DNA of 62,545 nucleotides from Listeria immobilis (GTDB lineage: Bacteria; Bacillota; Bacilli; Lactobacillales; Listeriaceae). Location: the NCBI RefSeq assembly GCF_014322765.1, contig NZ_JAASTZ010000018.1, forward strand, positions 1 to 62,545, written 5' to 3'. Made by a program: the position numbers and the translations under genes. Shown in pieces: positions 26,468 through 36,154 of this stretch. Under the pieces are notes generated by a model, which saw only the letters and a list, made by a program, of their open reading frames with translations, searched no databases and had not been told where the DNA came from. Each line of letters begins with the position of its first letter. The first letter of the stretch is position 1.

Positions 26468-26815
26468 TTATTTAAAAGGTACACCCTTAACAAGCCGCGC
26501 CGCATTCATCCCTATATTCCGTTTTTCTTCGGTAGTACTTGCTTCAAAACGGTACTCAGAAAAAAGTGGTTTATCTGGGGGTAAATTACGATAATGAATC
26601 ACTAAATGATCATTTTTTAGTGTAACTCCGACTAAAAGCGGCGAACTTGCAGAAGCTCGAAATGCTGCCTCTACCTCATCTTTTAAGGGCATAATTTCTA
26701 ACTCACAAGGAATGCCTTCTTCTTCTATTCCAAACAACACTTGCTTAATACAATCTGGATTCGCATCTGTATCTGCATGAAAATATATCGCTGGTTTACT
26801 TAGAACAGGAATCAT
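26468..26815 (-). CDS. pduH: PduH diol dehydratase reactivase small subunit
   Basis: A 115-residue DdrB-type subunit (PAIYFHADTDANPDCIKQVL, EEGIPCE, AAFRASASSPLLVGV, RNIGMNAARLVKG). With PduG it swaps damaged cobalamin out of diol dehydratase in an ATP-dependent way. Its start overlaps the pduG stop by 4 bp (ATGA), indicating coupled translation and stoichiometric production. Confidence 0.93.
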   Translation of the reverse strand: MIPVLSKPAIYFHADTDANPDCIKQVLFGIEEEGIPCELEIMPLKDEVEAAFRASASSPLLVGVTLKNDHLVIHYRNLPPDKPLFSEYRFEASTTEEKRNIGMNAARLVKGVPFK

Positions 26816-28638
26816 GCACGATCGCCTCGCTTATTAGAAAGTATTAATCCAGTTGCTACAGCATTCCTTGGACCTTCTTTTCCGCGAATATTTCCACGAC
26901 CAGCCACAAGCGAATAATGCGAAAGTGCATCCGTAATTAATTGTGGAATCTCAAAATCAAGTGCAGATCCTCCAACAATTACTACAAATGGAATGTCGCG
27001 AATATTTCCAGTTGGGCTAACATATTCAAGTGCGCGGATAGTATTCGTTACAAAAACTCGCTCTTTAGCAGAACGGCGTACTAATTTAATTTTTTCGATT
27101 GATACATCTCCTGGAATTGGGATAAAGCCATCTGGTTTTACAATAACTACTTTGGCAAATACGCTTGGAGAAAGTGGGGTATCAAAAAACTGAACTGTGC
27201 CATCTTCATGACGTATATGGAAAATACTTTCTACTTTTGCTAGCGGATATTTTTTAATATCTTCTGCTAAATAGCGATCTTCCAAACCAATTTCTGACTG
27301 AATAATCATGGTTACCATATCACCAGCACCTGCTAAATGAGTTGCAATCATCTCTCCCTTACCATTAATAATGGAGGCATCCGTCGAACCTGCCCCAAGA
27401 TCTAAAATGGCTAGAGGTGTATTTGTTCCCGGGGTTGTAAGCGCACCAAGAATTGCTGCTTCGGCTTCTGCTCCTCCGATTTTAACAGCTACTTTTAATT
27501 CTTGCTCCATCTCAGAAGCAATCGCAGCCATCTGCAAATGATCACTTTTTACCATCGAGGCAATACCAACCGCTTGTTCCATCGAAAATTCACCAGCAAG
27601 ACCACCTTGAACATCCATAGGGACAAATGTATCAACCGCAAGTAAATCTTGGATAAAAATATCTGCTGGAAGTTTATCTGTTAGTCCAGCCATTGTTTGC
27701 CGTACTTTTTCAAGCATCCCACCAATGTTCGTTCCTGGTTCTCCGCTCGCATTATCCAGTTCTGATAAGGACCTAATTGCTTGCATAATTTTGTCGGATC
27801 CTTCTGCAACATTTACACGAAGCGTCCGATTCCCAGAGGTGAGCTCAATGTGACCAGCTGGAATAGTGCGTGCTTTTACATCCCCTTCAGGAGTTTTAAT
27901 TACAACCGCAGAACGATTGCCAATTAAAGCTCGAGCGACTGGAATAATATTTTTTGTTTCATCAGAATTTAAATGAAATACCGTCGCAATACCGTATGGA
28001 TTTGAAATTGTTTCAATGACCTTACCTGGTGCTGCAACTTCAACCGCTGCCAACATATCTACAGGAACTTTATCAATAAAACTAACTTCATCTACTATCG
28101 GTATTTTGTGATTTAAGCGATTATGAACAAGGACGCCATCATCCGCTTGAAGAATTGCAGCTGTAATTTGATAACCGCGTTCAGCATAAGCATTTATCGC
28201 TAGTGCCGCATCTTCAAAGTCGACTGTTTTTGGAATGATAACAATGTAACTATCCTTATTTGGTTTGGAAGCTAACTCATCCAAAAGAACTGTTATACCG
28301 GAACCCATCCCTAGCCCACCAGGTGTTTTGGGATTATGCCCAATCATGGTCGATTCAGTGATGATTGTTTCGGTAATTGTTTCCATCGCTACATCACCAA
28401 TTACGGGAGTTGCTTCATTAATCCGAATTTCGGCTAAATCAGCAGAAGTTGCACCTACCTGTTTTAAAGCAAGATTTAATGCTTTAAAAATTCCATGAAG
28501 ATTTTGTTTTGTTCCCTTGATACCAGTCGTTTCCGTAATGGCACTTGCAACAAAAACTGGGTCATCCAAAGAATCATTTTTAGCAAATGCTACTTCTGTC
28601 GTAGAGTTTCCGATATCAATGCCTGCAATATACTTCAT
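26812..28638 (-). CDS. pduG: PduG diol dehydratase reactivase large subunit
   Basis: A 608-residue DdrA-type ATPase of the ASKHA fold. The phosphate loop is IAGIDIGNSTTEVAFAK, with a second ATP motif LAILDLGAGSTDASI, and VVIVGGSALDFEIP near the C-terminus; GLGMGSGITVLLDELASKP and RALIGNRSAVVIKTP are family blocks. Length is as usual (about 610). It lies 41 bp after pduE. Confidence 0.95.
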   Translation of the reverse strand: MKYIAGIDIGNSTTEVAFAKNDSLDDPVFVASAITETTGIKGTKQNLHGIFKALNLALKQVGATSADLAEIRINEATPVIGDVAMETITETIITESTMIGHNPKTPGGLGMGSGITVLLDELASKPNKDSYIVIIPKTVDFEDAALAINAYAERGYQITAAILQADDGVLVHNRLNHKIPIVDEVSFIDKVPVDMLAAVEVAAPGKVIETISNPYGIATVFHLNSDETKNIIPVARALIGNRSAVVIKTPEGDVKARTIPAGHIELTSGNRTLRVNVAEGSDKIMQAIRSLSELDNASGEPGTNIGGMLEKVRQTMAGLTDKLPADIFIQDLLAVDTFVPMDVQGGLAGEFSMEQAVGIASMVKSDHLQMAAIASEMEQELKVAVKIGGAEAEAAILGALTTPGTNTPLAILDLGAGSTDASIINGKGEMIATHLAGAGDMVTMIIQSEIGLEDRYLAEDIKKYPLAKVESIFHIRHEDGTVQFFDTPLSPSVFAKVVIVKPDGFIPIPGDVSIEKIKLVRRSAKERVFVTNTIRALEYVSPTGNIRDIPFVVIVGGSALDFEIPQLITDALSHYSLVAGRGNIRGKEGPRNAVATGLILSNKRGDRA

Positions 28639-28679
28639 TTATTTCACCGCATTTCCTTCGTAATCGAGAGCAAGATGTT

Positions 28680-29201
28680 TTAGTTATCACCTTTTAATTT
28701 TTTACGCTCTTGATAAAGTTCTGCTGCTTCACGTACATAATTTGAACAAATGGTTGCATGATAAACATTTTCTAACTCATCTGCAATGGCAAAAAGTTCT
28801 GCTTTGGAAGAACGATAAGGACGCATCGCATTATAAATTTCTAAAATACGCTCATCCGGAACAACCGTTAGTTCTGCTGCACGTTCAAAATTATTAGCAA
28901 GTGTCGCACGACCAGCATCTCTTGCTACTTGTGCTTGCATTTTTAATGTTTCGGCAGTTACTCGAACATCTTCTGGTTTAATCGTACCGTCTAAAACATT
29001 TTTTAAAGTAATATCATCTAATGATTTTTCGGTGGATGTTTTAACAAGTTCTGGACGTTTTGTTCCAAGTGGGTAATCACGAACTGTAAGCGAATCTCCG
29101 CTTACTTTCTGTGAAGTAGTTGTTTTAACCGCACCACTGTTAACTTCTTGCAAAATATCTCTAACCATATTTTCTAAAGCTTCTTGATTCATTTTTTTCA
29201 C
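28680..29201 (-). CDS. pduE: PduE diol dehydratase small subunit
   Basis: A 173-residue gamma subunit of adenosylcobalamin-dependent propanediol dehydratase. Blocks: DYPLGTKRPELVKTSTEKSL, ARDAGRATLANNFERAAELT, PDERILEIYNAMRPYRSSK. The N-terminus (NQEALENMVRDILQEVNSG) is a short amphipathic helix before a Ser/Thr linker. It follows pduD by 7 bp. Confidence 0.94.
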   Translation of the reverse strand: MKKMNQEALENMVRDILQEVNSGAVKTTTSQKVSGDSLTVRDYPLGTKRPELVKTSTEKSLDDITLKNVLDGTIKPEDVRVTAETLKMQAQVARDAGRATLANNFERAAELTVVPDERILEIYNAMRPYRSSKAELFAIADELENVYHATICSNYVREAAELYQERKKLKGDN

Positions 29202-29208
29202 CTCACTA

Positions 29209-29868
29209 TTAGTTTACTTGTAGTTCTACCGCATTTTTCCCTTGAATAACATGTTTCGTTTCTTTGATATGAAGTAATGCCGCTTTTGCTTGGAATTTAG
29301 GACGAGCCATTTGATCATTCACCATTGGTACTGGATTAGGTGATTCACCTTTAGCATATTTCGCAGCATTTTTTCCGATTGCACGATATGTTTCAAGTGT
29401 AATTAGTGGTGCTTGTGGGAAAAGTTCTAAATTTGAAAGTGGTTGTAAGTCTTTTTGGTGGATTAAAGCTGTTCCACGTGACTGAATTCCGATACAAATA
29501 CCAGAACCACTTAATTTATCTCCTTCTACTGCTACAAAAGCAACGTCAGAAGAACGGAATACACGAACAACACGTGCCTTTAATCCTTCTTCCTCAATTC
29601 CAGCAATTACTTCTCGTAAAATTTGTTTATGTGGGACACCAACTATATTTTTCGTTTGGTATTTTCCAAAAGCTGGCGCAACAGCGATAACCACTTCATC
29701 TTTTTGTCTTCCAGGTTCAGCTTCCCCAACTTCTGTTAAAAAGCTTTCTTCTGAAACTGCAGCAACAGGTTTTTCCTTTTGAAAAGAAATTTTATCTTCT
29801 TTTAGCTGTAATTCATCTAGCACTTCGGATATAATTCCGCGAAGTACTTTTTCGTTAATTTCAACCAT
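29209..29868 (-). CDS. pduD: PduD diol dehydratase medium subunit
   Basis: A 219-residue beta subunit of propanediol dehydratase. Blocks: [74 protein letters not shown]. The N-terminus ([18 protein letters not shown]) is the known type of encapsulation helix, which in the Salmonella system targets the whole dehydratase. It lies 37 bp after pduC. Confidence 0.95.
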   Translation of the reverse strand: MVEINEKVLRGIISEVLDELQLKEDKISFQKEKPVAAVSEESFLTEVGEAEPGRQKDEVVIAVAPAFGKYQTKNIVGVPHKQILREVIAGIEEEGLKARVVRVFRSSDVAFVAVEGDKLSGSGICIGIQSRGTALIHQKDLQPLSNLELFPQAPLITLETYRAIGKNAAKYAKGESPNPVPMVNDQMARPKFQAKAALLHIKETKHVIQGKNAVELQVN

Positions 29869-29905
29869 GTCTCTTAGTCCTCCTTTATAAAAAATGGGAA
29901 GTAGC

Positions 29906-31570
29906 TTAGTCTAATTCGTTTGCATCAACCGCAACAGCGATATCTTTTAATTTTTCCCAACGTTCGCCCTCTAAGCGATAACCAGTTCCTGGACCAGCAT
30001 AATCATTTAAATCATTGACAGAACTAATAACATTCCAATCTTTGTCAATAATTGCAGATGTATGAAGGAAGTCCCCGGATACACGTTGTTTCAACATATT
30101 AAGTACGCTTTCGGCAACATCATCATATCCACCAGCAGATAAAGCTTTTACTACATCAAGACCTGTTACACCACGATCCATCATTTCAGCTGCTGCTTTA
30201 ATATCTTCTACCATATTACGTTCTGGCATATCTTTGCTTCCACGTGCATATGTTGCTGCTTCTACTTCTTCATCCGTTACTTTTGGAAGACCTAATTGTT
30301 CAAAAACAACTTGGATAACACGAGCCGCTTTATTTCTTACTGCAACAACTTCTTCTTCGGTAACTGGGGTTAAACCACCATCTACTTTTAAATCACGTTG
30401 TAAAATATTATAATCATCAAAATCATCTGCATCGAAATTGGAACCTGCAAACATATTGTCATAGTTTGGTGTTGCACTATAACCAGAAGAAATATAGTCA
30501 GTTCCAGGTAAGAATTGCATTAGTAAACGAGCTGTACGACGAATATCAGAATGCGAGAATGTTTGGTCATTACCAGATGCAACTTCCAGATCAAGCATTA
30601 CTGCAATTAAATTCTCTGCAAGTACAGCACGAATTCCACTTGGTACTGCTCCTGGAATTCCGATACAACTAATTGATCCATTTTGTAATCCTTGAACGCC
30701 AGCTGCTTTTGTAATGAAAATACAGCGAGATTCTAGGTATAACATTGATTTTCCTTCTGCATATCCCATTTGTACTTCCGAACCTGTTCCTGAAGTGAAA
30801 CGCATTTTCAGCCCACGGGAAGCATAAGCACTAGCTAAAATCCCTTTAGACCAAGGTGTGTCGTCTCCATCTGTGAATACTGGTTCTGTTCCATAAACGG
30901 AAATAGTTTCTGCATAACAAGTTAATCCACGCATACCAAGTTCTAACTCGGTTGCTTCTTCTAAGGAACATTGTGTAAGTACGCCGCCACGACCAGTTTG
31001 TGACCCAACTAGTAAGCTAAGTGCATTAAATGGTGCATAACGAACTACCGCAACAGTTGTTTCTTGTTCATCAAAACCACGAATTGCTGCTTCTGCTGCA
31101 TCCGCTGCGATTTGTACTGGGTTATCACGTAAATTAGTTACGTGAGCTTGTGTTGTAGGTGTCCGACGAGAACGCATTTTTTGCATTGACATCATCATTT
31201 CTACTACGTTCATTTGTGATACTACTTCTACAATTTTTGCCGGTGTCATCGCAGTTGTAAGTAAAACGATTTTTTCACGTGGTACATTTGGATCACAAAG
31301 CATATTGGCAAGCTTCACAGAATCCATTTGCATAACTTCTTCTACACGAGATAAATCAATCCCATATTTAGCGATAAAATGGTCGATTAAGTCAAATTCA
31401 GCTAGTTTTTTGCTATCCATTTCGACTACTTTACCATTTTCTATTTTAATGCTAGGTTTTGGATCATTCGGGCTTTCCATTGCTATTAAGCCTTCTTCTA
31501 TCCATTCCTTTACAAAACCATCTTGATTAACCGGGCGTTTTGCTAATTCTTCAAAGCGTTTTGATTTCAT
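29906..31570 (-). CDS. pduC: PduC propanediol dehydratase large subunit
   Basis: A 554-residue alpha subunit with the TIM barrel that binds 1,2-propanediol and K+/Ca2+; it yields propionaldehyde. Blocks: [40 protein letters not shown] (beginning VRYAPF here), [40 protein letters not shown]. The length equals that of enteric PduC. It lies 18 bp after pduB. Confidence 0.96.
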   Translation of the reverse strand: MKSKRFEELAKRPVNQDGFVKEWIEEGLIAMESPNDPKPSIKIENGKVVEMDSKKLAEFDLIDHFIAKYGIDLSRVEEVMQMDSVKLANMLCDPNVPREKIVLLTTAMTPAKIVEVVSQMNVVEMMMSMQKMRSRRTPTTQAHVTNLRDNPVQIAADAAEAAIRGFDEQETTVAVVRYAPFNALSLLVGSQTGRGGVLTQCSLEEATELELGMRGLTCYAETISVYGTEPVFTDGDDTPWSKGILASAYASRGLKMRFTSGTGSEVQMGYAEGKSMLYLESRCIFITKAAGVQGLQNGSISCIGIPGAVPSGIRAVLAENLIAVMLDLEVASGNDQTFSHSDIRRTARLLMQFLPGTDYISSGYSATPNYDNMFAGSNFDADDFDDYNILQRDLKVDGGLTPVTEEEVVAVRNKAARVIQVVFEQLGLPKVTDEEVEAATYARGSKDMPERNMVEDIKAAAEMMDRGVTGLDVVKALSAGGYDDVAESVLNMLKQRVSGDFLHTSAIIDKDWNVISSVNDLNDYAGPGTGYRLEGERWEKLKDIAVAVDANELD

Positions 31571-31588
31571 CAGTCGTTACCCTCCGTT

Positions 31589-32392
31589 CTAAATGTAGGA
31601 TGGACGATCATTTTTCGGTTCATCCCCTAAAGCTCCAAGTAATTTTTTACCAATTTCACGTGCTGAAACAACTGCTTGACGAACAGCACCAGAATCTCCA
31701 GAAATGCATAGAATCACTTCATTAGAGAAACTAGTTCCGTCAGTTGGTGAAGAATAAGCAACTACATCAACATTTGCCGATTTCACTGCTGTATCAGCCA
31801 TAACTACACCAATACCTGCAGGACCACCGACAATAATGCCGCAAGCTTTACCAACTGGAGATCCAAAAGCTTTTTCGAGTGCATGACTCGCACGTGCTGT
31901 ATATTGAAGTTCAATATGACCAGCCTCGTTTCCGTATACATCACCGAAAGTTTTATCTAATTCATTAAGCGCAACTTCTACTGCGCGTTTTACGTCAGAA
32001 ACATCATTTCCACCAAAGATAATTAAAGAACCGTGACCTGCGCCACCTTTTGTATCTCGTGGTAATTCAATTTTTACTACTTCTGTATTTGTTGCTTTTA
32101 CAGCTTCATCTGCTGCCATAATATGTGGACCTGCACCTGTACGGGCTCCCAAAATACCAATAGAACGGTACGACTTTTCAAGCTTCATTGCTTCTAAAAG
32201 TTGACCATCTACATTCGCAATCACTAGGCCGATTGTATCTCCAATCGCTGTTCCTACAAACTCTGTTAATTGAACTGCTTTTTCACTCATTTGACGTGAT
32301 CCTCCATCCTCTACTATTTTTTCCGGGTCATTTCCAACCGTTTCCATTACCTGTTTTAGAATTTCGTCAATCAGTTTATTCTGCTCACTCAT
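31589..32392 (-). CDS. pduB: PduB tandem-BMC shell protein
   Basis: A 267-residue BMC-T protein that forms trimers and links shell to core. N-terminal residues 1-28 ([18 protein letters not shown]) form an extension with a helix that binds cargo in Salmonella. Two BMC domains follow ([20 protein letters not shown] and [20 protein letters not shown]). The start overlaps the pduA stop by 8 bp. Confidence 0.95.
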   Translation of the reverse strand: MSEQNKLIDEILKQVMETVGNDPEKIVEDGGSRQMSEKAVQLTEFVGTAIGDTIGLVIANVDGQLLEAMKLEKSYRSIGILGARTGAGPHIMAADEAVKATNTEVVKIELPRDTKGGAGHGSLIIFGGNDVSDVKRAVEVALNELDKTFGDVYGNEAGHIELQYTARASHALEKAFGSPVGKACGIIVGGPAGIGVVMADTAVKSANVDVVAYSSPTDGTSFSNEVILCISGDSGAVRQAVVSAREIGKKLLGALGDEPKNDRPSYI

Positions 32393-32672
32393 CTGACTTC
32401 ACCCTCACTGGCAAAATTTCTTCCACATCTGTGTGCGGACGAGGAATAACATGAGTACTCATTACCGTGCCAACGTTTCTTGCTGCTGCAGCCCCAGCTT
32501 CTGTTGCTGCTTTTACTGCGCCAACATCCCCGCGAACCATAACAGTTACAAGACCAGACCCGATTTTTTCGTACCCGTTTAATGTTACATTAGCTGATTT
32601 AACCATGGCGTCAGCGGCTTCAATGGCGCCAACTAGCCCTTTAGTTTCAACTAAACCTAGTGCTTCTTGCAT
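32385..32672 (-). CDS. pduA: PduA hexameric shell protein
   Basis: A 95-residue BMC-H protein ([57 protein letters not shown]). First gene of the pdu operon, divergent from pocR. The ribosome site AAGGAGG is strong. In Salmonella PduA pores admit propanediol. Confidence 0.95.
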   Translation of the reverse strand: MQEALGLVETKGLVGAIEAADAMVKSANVTLNGYEKIGSGLVTVMVRGDVGAVKAATEAGAAAARNVGTVMSTHVIPRPHTDVEEILPVRVKSDE

Positions 32673-32712
32673 GGGTGTACCTCCTTTGTAATAATAAGTA
32701 TTTTACTCTCTC

Positions 32713-32743
32713 AGTATATGCAATTCAGACTATAAATAGTTGG
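32713..32743 (-). promoter_or_regulatory. pduA promoter with possible activator site at -35
   Basis: Minus strand -10 TATACT (32713-32718). At 17-bp spacing the -35 position is AACTAT, far from consensus, as in activator-dependent promoters. It lies within CCAACTATTTATA (32731-32743); a related CCAACTATAAA occurs on the plus strand at 32851-32861. PocR is the obvious candidate activator, but this is inference. Confidence 0.4.
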
Positions 32744-32872
32744 CACTTCCGGGAATAAAAAAAGAAGACCCAAATCATGTTTTAACACAATTTTGCGCCT
32801 TTAAAAAAAATAACGACAAAAACCCATCCACTGATGCACGGTTTCAGTCTCCAACTATAAAATTTATCGTAG

Positions 32873-32889
32873 CAATATATTGTTATCTT
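32873..32889 (+). promoter_or_regulatory. Repeated box CAATATATTGTTATCTT upstream of pocR (candidate PocR site)
   Basis: This 17-mer recurs with one mismatch at 37843-37859 before pduU, and a 9-base part (CAATATAGT) recurs at 39865 before pduS. Its first ten bases are a perfect palindrome. It ends 12 bp before the likely pocR -35 region. Confidence 0.45.
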
Positions 32890-32901
32890 CATGGCAAGAA
32901 A

Positions 32902-32930
32902 ATGTAAGCGCATTATAAATATGATATACT
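32902..32930 (+). promoter_or_regulatory. pocR promoter overlapped by a cre-like site
   Basis: Extended -10 TGA-TATACT (32925-32930). The -35 zone ATGTAA (32902-32907) is embedded in TGTAAGCGCATTAT (32903-32916), a 12 of 14 match to the CcpA cre consensus. This suggests carbon catabolite repression of the regulator. The pduS promoter at 39797-39825 has the same arrangement. Confidence 0.5.
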
Positions 32931-32974
32931 TATAGCGACAAATCACGCTAAGTATCGCCGAAAGGGGAATCACT

Positions 32975-33859
32975 ATGTTACTACAGTCCAAAAGCAACGA
33001 ATTACTTATCGAAAAAGTCATGGATGAATTTTCAGCAGCCACCAGTTTAGCATCGGTTGTAGTTGATATCCATGGTACCGAAGTTTCTAGATTATGTAAC
33101 TTTACTCCTTTTTGCCAACGCATTCGTTCCAATCCAAAATATCGCTCGCTATGCCAAAAATGTGATATGTTTGGTGGACTCGAAGCATCCAAAACAGGCC
33201 AACCACTTATTTATCGATGCCATGCTGGATTAACAGACTTTTCCGTACCAATCGTTGTTGAAAATCAGCTTAGTGGCTTTTTATTAAGCGGCCAGGTCAT
33301 TTGTGAGGAAGATAGTCAAGTTGGTAATATTCAAACGGAAGAAACTGACTGGAAAAATGATAAAGAACTCATTTCTGCTTTTCGTTCTGTTCCTGTATTT
33401 AGCGCCAAAAAAATCAACTCTTCTGCAAAAATGCTTACTATAATTTCGCAATATTACTTAAAGTCAGAGATGGAAAAAGGTCGCGAGGAACAAAAACAAA
33501 AAATCGCTTTTCATCATACAAAAGTCGTGCATCAAGAAGAAAATAAAGAAATTCGTAAAGCTCTGAAATATATTGAGAAAAACCTTAATCGTACTATTAC
33601 ACTAGACGAGGTTGCTAGTCATGTATTTCTAAGTTCCTATTATTTCAGTAAGCTCTTTAAAAAAGAAATGAATGTGAATTTTATCAATTATGTTAACCAA
33701 AAGAAAATGTCTCTAGCAAAAGATATGCTTAAAAATCCGCGTTGGTCTATTGATAACGTTGCAAGAAACTTAGGCTTCACACAAACCAGTTATTTCTGCA
33801 AAGTGTTTCGCAAAGAATTCGATATTACACCAAAAGGCTACCGAGAAACATTAAAATAA
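32975..33859 (+). CDS. pocR: PocR, AraC-family activator of pdu/cob genes
   Basis: A 294-residue regulator. Residues 1-165 are the PocR sensory domain, which binds propanediol in characterised proteins, with a possible metal cluster of cysteines (LCNFTPFCQ, LCQKCDMFGG and YRCHAGL). Residues about 190-294 are an AraC-type DNA-binding domain with two helix-turn-helix motifs (EVASHVFLSSYYFSKLFKKE and VARNLGFTQTSYFCKVFRKE). It is divergent from pduA. A B12-riboswitch RNA is transcribed against its 3' end. Confidence 0.94.
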   Translation: MLLQSKSNELLIEKVMDEFSAATSLASVVVDIHGTEVSRLCNFTPFCQRIRSNPKYRSLCQKCDMFGGLEASKTGQPLIYRCHAGLTDFSVPIVVENQLSGFLLSGQVICEEDSQVGNIQTEETDWKNDKELISAFRSVPVFSAKKINSSAKMLTIISQYYLKSEMEKGREEQKQKIAFHHTKVVHQEENKEIRKALKYIEKNLNRTITLDEVASHVFLSSYYFSKLFKKEMNVNFINYVNQKKMSLAKDMLKNPRWSIDNVARNLGFTQTSYFCKVFRKEFDITPKGYRETLK

Positions 33860-33872
33860 ATAGCTATAAAGT

Positions 33873-33903
33873 CATATTCTTCTATAAGAATATGGCTTTT
33901 TTT
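33873..33903 (+). terminator. Terminator of pocR
   Basis: Stem CATATTCTT/AAGAATATG with a 4-nt loop (33873-33894) followed by GC and T7 on the plus strand. Confidence 0.85.
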
Positions 33904-33916
33904 CATCCTTAAAAAA

Positions 33917-34225
33917 CAAAAAAACTTTCATCCAAAATCGGATGAGAGTTTACATACATAGCAAATAACATTACTACGTTTACTCACATACGCTTTTTAG
34001 GACCCCGAAAAAGAGCTGTTTCCATCTTATTTGGCGAGTATCCTGACTTGGCTTCTTCCAAACATTGAACCTTCCCATACATAAAAATCATGTACAGTGG
34101 TTATCTCAATCTTTGTCCACCTTACAGTTGCGGGGGCAGTTTCGGCATCTAACCGAATTCCTCTTTCAGAAATGTTTATCCATTCCACCAACATAAGAAC
34201 TATTTAATTAGTTACATCTTATCAC
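33917..34225 (-). ncRNA. aspocR: AspocR/Rli39-type B12-riboswitch antisense RNA to pocR
   Basis: Minus-strand RNA starting between cobC and pocR and aimed at the pocR 3' end. It consists of a cobalamin riboswitch (about 33995-34195, B12 box at 34121-34139) and a terminator (stem 33923-33933 with 33940-33950, then T7). By the published Listeria model, B12 causes termination; without B12 the RNA reads through as an antisense to pocR and lowers PocR. No protein-coding frame is convincing in the short form. Ends are estimated. Confidence 0.85.
33995..34195 (-). promoter_or_regulatory. Cobalamin riboswitch aptamer (AspocR)
   Basis: Minus strand: GAATTCGGTTAGATGCCGAA leads into the textbook B12 box CTGCCCCCGCAACTGTAAGG (34121-34140), followed by CCACTGTACATG and the AAGTCAGGATACTCGCC element near 34035-34055. 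It is a near-consensus AdoCbl riboswitch. The ends are approximate. Confidence 0.93.
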
Positions 34226-34231
34226 AAATCC

Positions 34232-34263
34232 ATTATAAAAAGAGCGCTTCCACCTAAAACAAC
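34232..34263 (-). promoter_or_regulatory. Possible promoter of the AspocR RNA, with a weak cre-like core
   Basis: Minus strand TATAAT (34232-34237) with TTGTTT 19 bp upstream (suboptimal spacing). The spacer holds TGGAAGCGCTCTTT, an 11 of 14 match to the cre consensus. Read-through from cobC is an alternative source of the RNA. Confidence 0.35.
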
Positions 34264-34272
34264 AATATTATA

Positions 34273-34848
34273 CTATTTATTTAAAATTAAAAAACGAGCA
34301 GAATCATTGTCCCACAAAGAATAACACCCTTGCTTAAAATCAGCATCCCAATATTGTGTTATTTGCTTTTTTTGCAAAAAGAGCGTGATTAATCGCAAAA
34401 CACCTAGATGACCGACAATTAAAACGGTATTTAGATTCTGCCAATTGCTCCATTCAGCCTCTATTTTTTCCATTACACGTTTATAAAAAAGCGAGAAATT
34501 TTCTCCGTTTGGAAAATCCGCCGTTTGCCAATCATGACAATATGCCTCCCAAGCTACAGGAAATAACGCATTAATTTCCTGATATGTATGCCCCTCGAAA
34601 TCCCCAAAATTTAATTCGTTAAGTTCTGAAAAATGAACCACCTTTGTATCGCTCAAAATAGCAGCAGATTCTTTTACTCGTTTTAAATCACTTGTAACAA
34701 CCAAATCAAGCGAGTAGCTAGCCAACTTTTCTTTTAGCTGTTGCATCTGGATTTTCCCTGTATCATTTAGCGATACATCCGTTTGACCGCCATATTGTTT
34801 TCTTTTGTTCATTTCTGTTTCACCATGTCTCACTAAAATAAGTTGCAT
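34273..34848 (-). CDS. cobC: CobC alpha-ribazole phosphatase
   Basis: A 191-residue histidine phosphatase. The catalytic His is in LILVRHGETEMN, the second His in IVGHLGVLRLI, and conserved Arg/Glu in ELNFGDFEGHTYQEI. It removes phosphate from alpha-ribazole phosphate or adenosylcobalamin phosphate. It is 1 bp from the end of cobS and is the last gene of the pduSTUV-cob operon. Confidence 0.9.
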   Translation of the reverse strand: MQLILVRHGETEMNKRKQYGGQTDVSLNDTGKIQMQQLKEKLASYSLDLVVTSDLKRVKESAAILSDTKVVHFSELNELNFGDFEGHTYQEINALFPVAWEAYCHDWQTADFPNGENFSLFYKRVMEKIEAEWSNWQNLNTVLIVGHLGVLRLITLFLQKKQITQYWDADFKQGCYSLWDNDSARFLILNK

Positions 34849-35595
34849 TTAAATCAACCCCCAAAGTAGCACAAGGCAAAATAAACAAACTAATTGTCCC
34901 ATCTGTCCGCCCGCTCCTAGTGTATCCCCATTCATTCCACCAATTCTTCGGTAAACAAAAGTACGATAACCAACAACAAATAATAGCACACCAACGTATG
35001 CAATTAATCCTACATACGAAAAAAACAAGCCTAAAAACATAAGTACCATTATTTGCGATAAAATAATAATCCAAAGTGGAACACCTAAAAAAATGGCACC
35101 TAAACCTTCTTTAGATCCAGCATATTTCATATTTCCAAAAAGCAACATTGTTACTCCCTTAGCGACAATCGGTAACATAAAAAACAGCCAGCCAATTTGG
35201 CTAACATCAGGAACTGAAATAAATAATGCCGCATACAATAGAAAGTAAAAACTAATAGCAATCACACCATTGGCTCCAACCCGACTATCTTTCATAATTT
35301 CTAGCATCCGTTCCTTTTTACGAGAAGAAAAAAGCCCATCTGCAGTATCGGCAAGCGCATCCACATGAAACCCGCCTGTAATAATTATTTCTGCAAAAAG
35401 CCCCGTAATAATTGCGACTGGAAGCGGCATAACCAGATCAACTAACGTAAAAACAAGCCAGTTCCAAGCGCCAATTACAACGCCTACTAAAGGAAGTAAC
35501 ACACTCCCTTTTTTTAAGTTAATCTCCGCCATATTAATTTCGATAGGTATTGGTATTCGCGTAAAAAATTGAATTAATAAAATAAATGTTTTCAT
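34849..35595 (-). CDS. cobS: CobS adenosylcobinamide-GDP ribazoletransferase
   Basis: A 248-residue membrane enzyme joining alpha-ribazole (phosphate) to adenosylcobinamide-GDP. The motif [20 protein letters not shown] is diagnostic; [10 protein letters not shown] follows, then several hydrophobic spans. The frame opens upstream at 35622, inside cobU, but ATG 35595 has AAGGTGG about 7 nt upstream, lies 1 nt after the cobU stop, and starts with the normal [16 protein letters not shown]. Confidence 0.92.
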   Translation of the reverse strand: MKTFILLIQFFTRIPIPIEINMAEINLKKGSVLLPLVGVVIGAWNWLVFTLVDLVMPLPVAIITGLFAEIIITGGFHVDALADTADGLFSSRKKERMLEIMKDSRVGANGVIAISFYFLLYAALFISVPDVSQIGWLFFMLPIVAKGVTMLLFGNMKYAGSKEGLGAIFLGVPLWIIILSQIMVLMFLGLFFSYVGLIAYVGVLLFVVGYRTFVYRRIGGMNGDTLGAGGQMGQLVCLFCLVLLWGLI

Positions 35596-35596
35596 G

Positions 35597-36154
35597 CTAT
35601 TTCCACCTTTTCGGAATGCCACTTAAAACAAAATAAACTTCATCCGACTGAGCAGCGATTTGTTGGTTTACTCGACCAATTATATCTCTAAAAATCCGTG
35701 TCATCTTATTTTCAGGAACGACACCAAGTCCGATTTCATTTGTAACAAAAAGCAACTTCGCATCTGCTTTACTCCCCGCTAACAAAATCTCCAAAACTAC
35801 GGATTGAATTTCTGTCTCTATCTTATCAGCCAAAGAGTTTGTTAGTTCTTGTTCACCAAGTGCTTGAAAGAATAAATTCGTCACAAGCATCGTCACACAA
35901 TCCAGTAAAATTACCTCATATTTCTTAGCATGCGCATTTAAATATTCTGGAATTCCTTGAAAAACTTCTAATGTTTCCCAAGTTTTTGGTCTGGATGCTT
36001 GATGTTTTTTAATTCTTGCTTGAAATTCCATATCATCTTGAAAAGCGATACCCGTTGCAACATAAAGAACCCGTTCAGAGTTTGATGCCACTTTTTCAGC
36101 AAAACTACTTTTTCCACTCCTAGCTCCACCTGTTACAAGGATTATTTCTCCCAT
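35597..36154 (-). CDS. cobU: CobU adenosylcobinamide kinase/guanylyltransferase
   Basis: A 185-residue bifunctional enzyme. The P-loop is [18 protein letters not shown]; the guanylylated His is in [16 protein letters not shown]; the remaining blocks are [13 protein letters not shown] and [14 protein letters not shown]. It prepares adenosylcobinamide-GDP for CobS. It overlaps the alpha-ribazole kinase gene by 13 bp. Confidence 0.94.
   Translation of the reverse strand: MGEIILVTGGARSGKSSFAEKVASNSERVLYVATGIAFQDDMEFQARIKKHQASRPKTWETLEVFQGIPEYLNAHAKKYEVILLDCVTMLVTNLFFQALGEQELTNSLADKIETEIQSVVLEILLAGSKADAKLLFVTNEIGLGVVPENKMTRIFRDIIGRVNQQIAAQSDEVYFVLSGIPKRWK

Noticed and set aside
32782-33192. Minus-strand 136-codon frame overlapping the pocR 5' end
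   Set aside because: It is antisense to pocR and the pocR promoter, has no ribosome site and no protein-like pattern; an antisense RNA is a better explanation for any transcript.
34820-35074. 84-codon minus frame inside cobS
   Set aside because: Alternative frame of a membrane protein gene; Cys/Trp-rich and without start signals.
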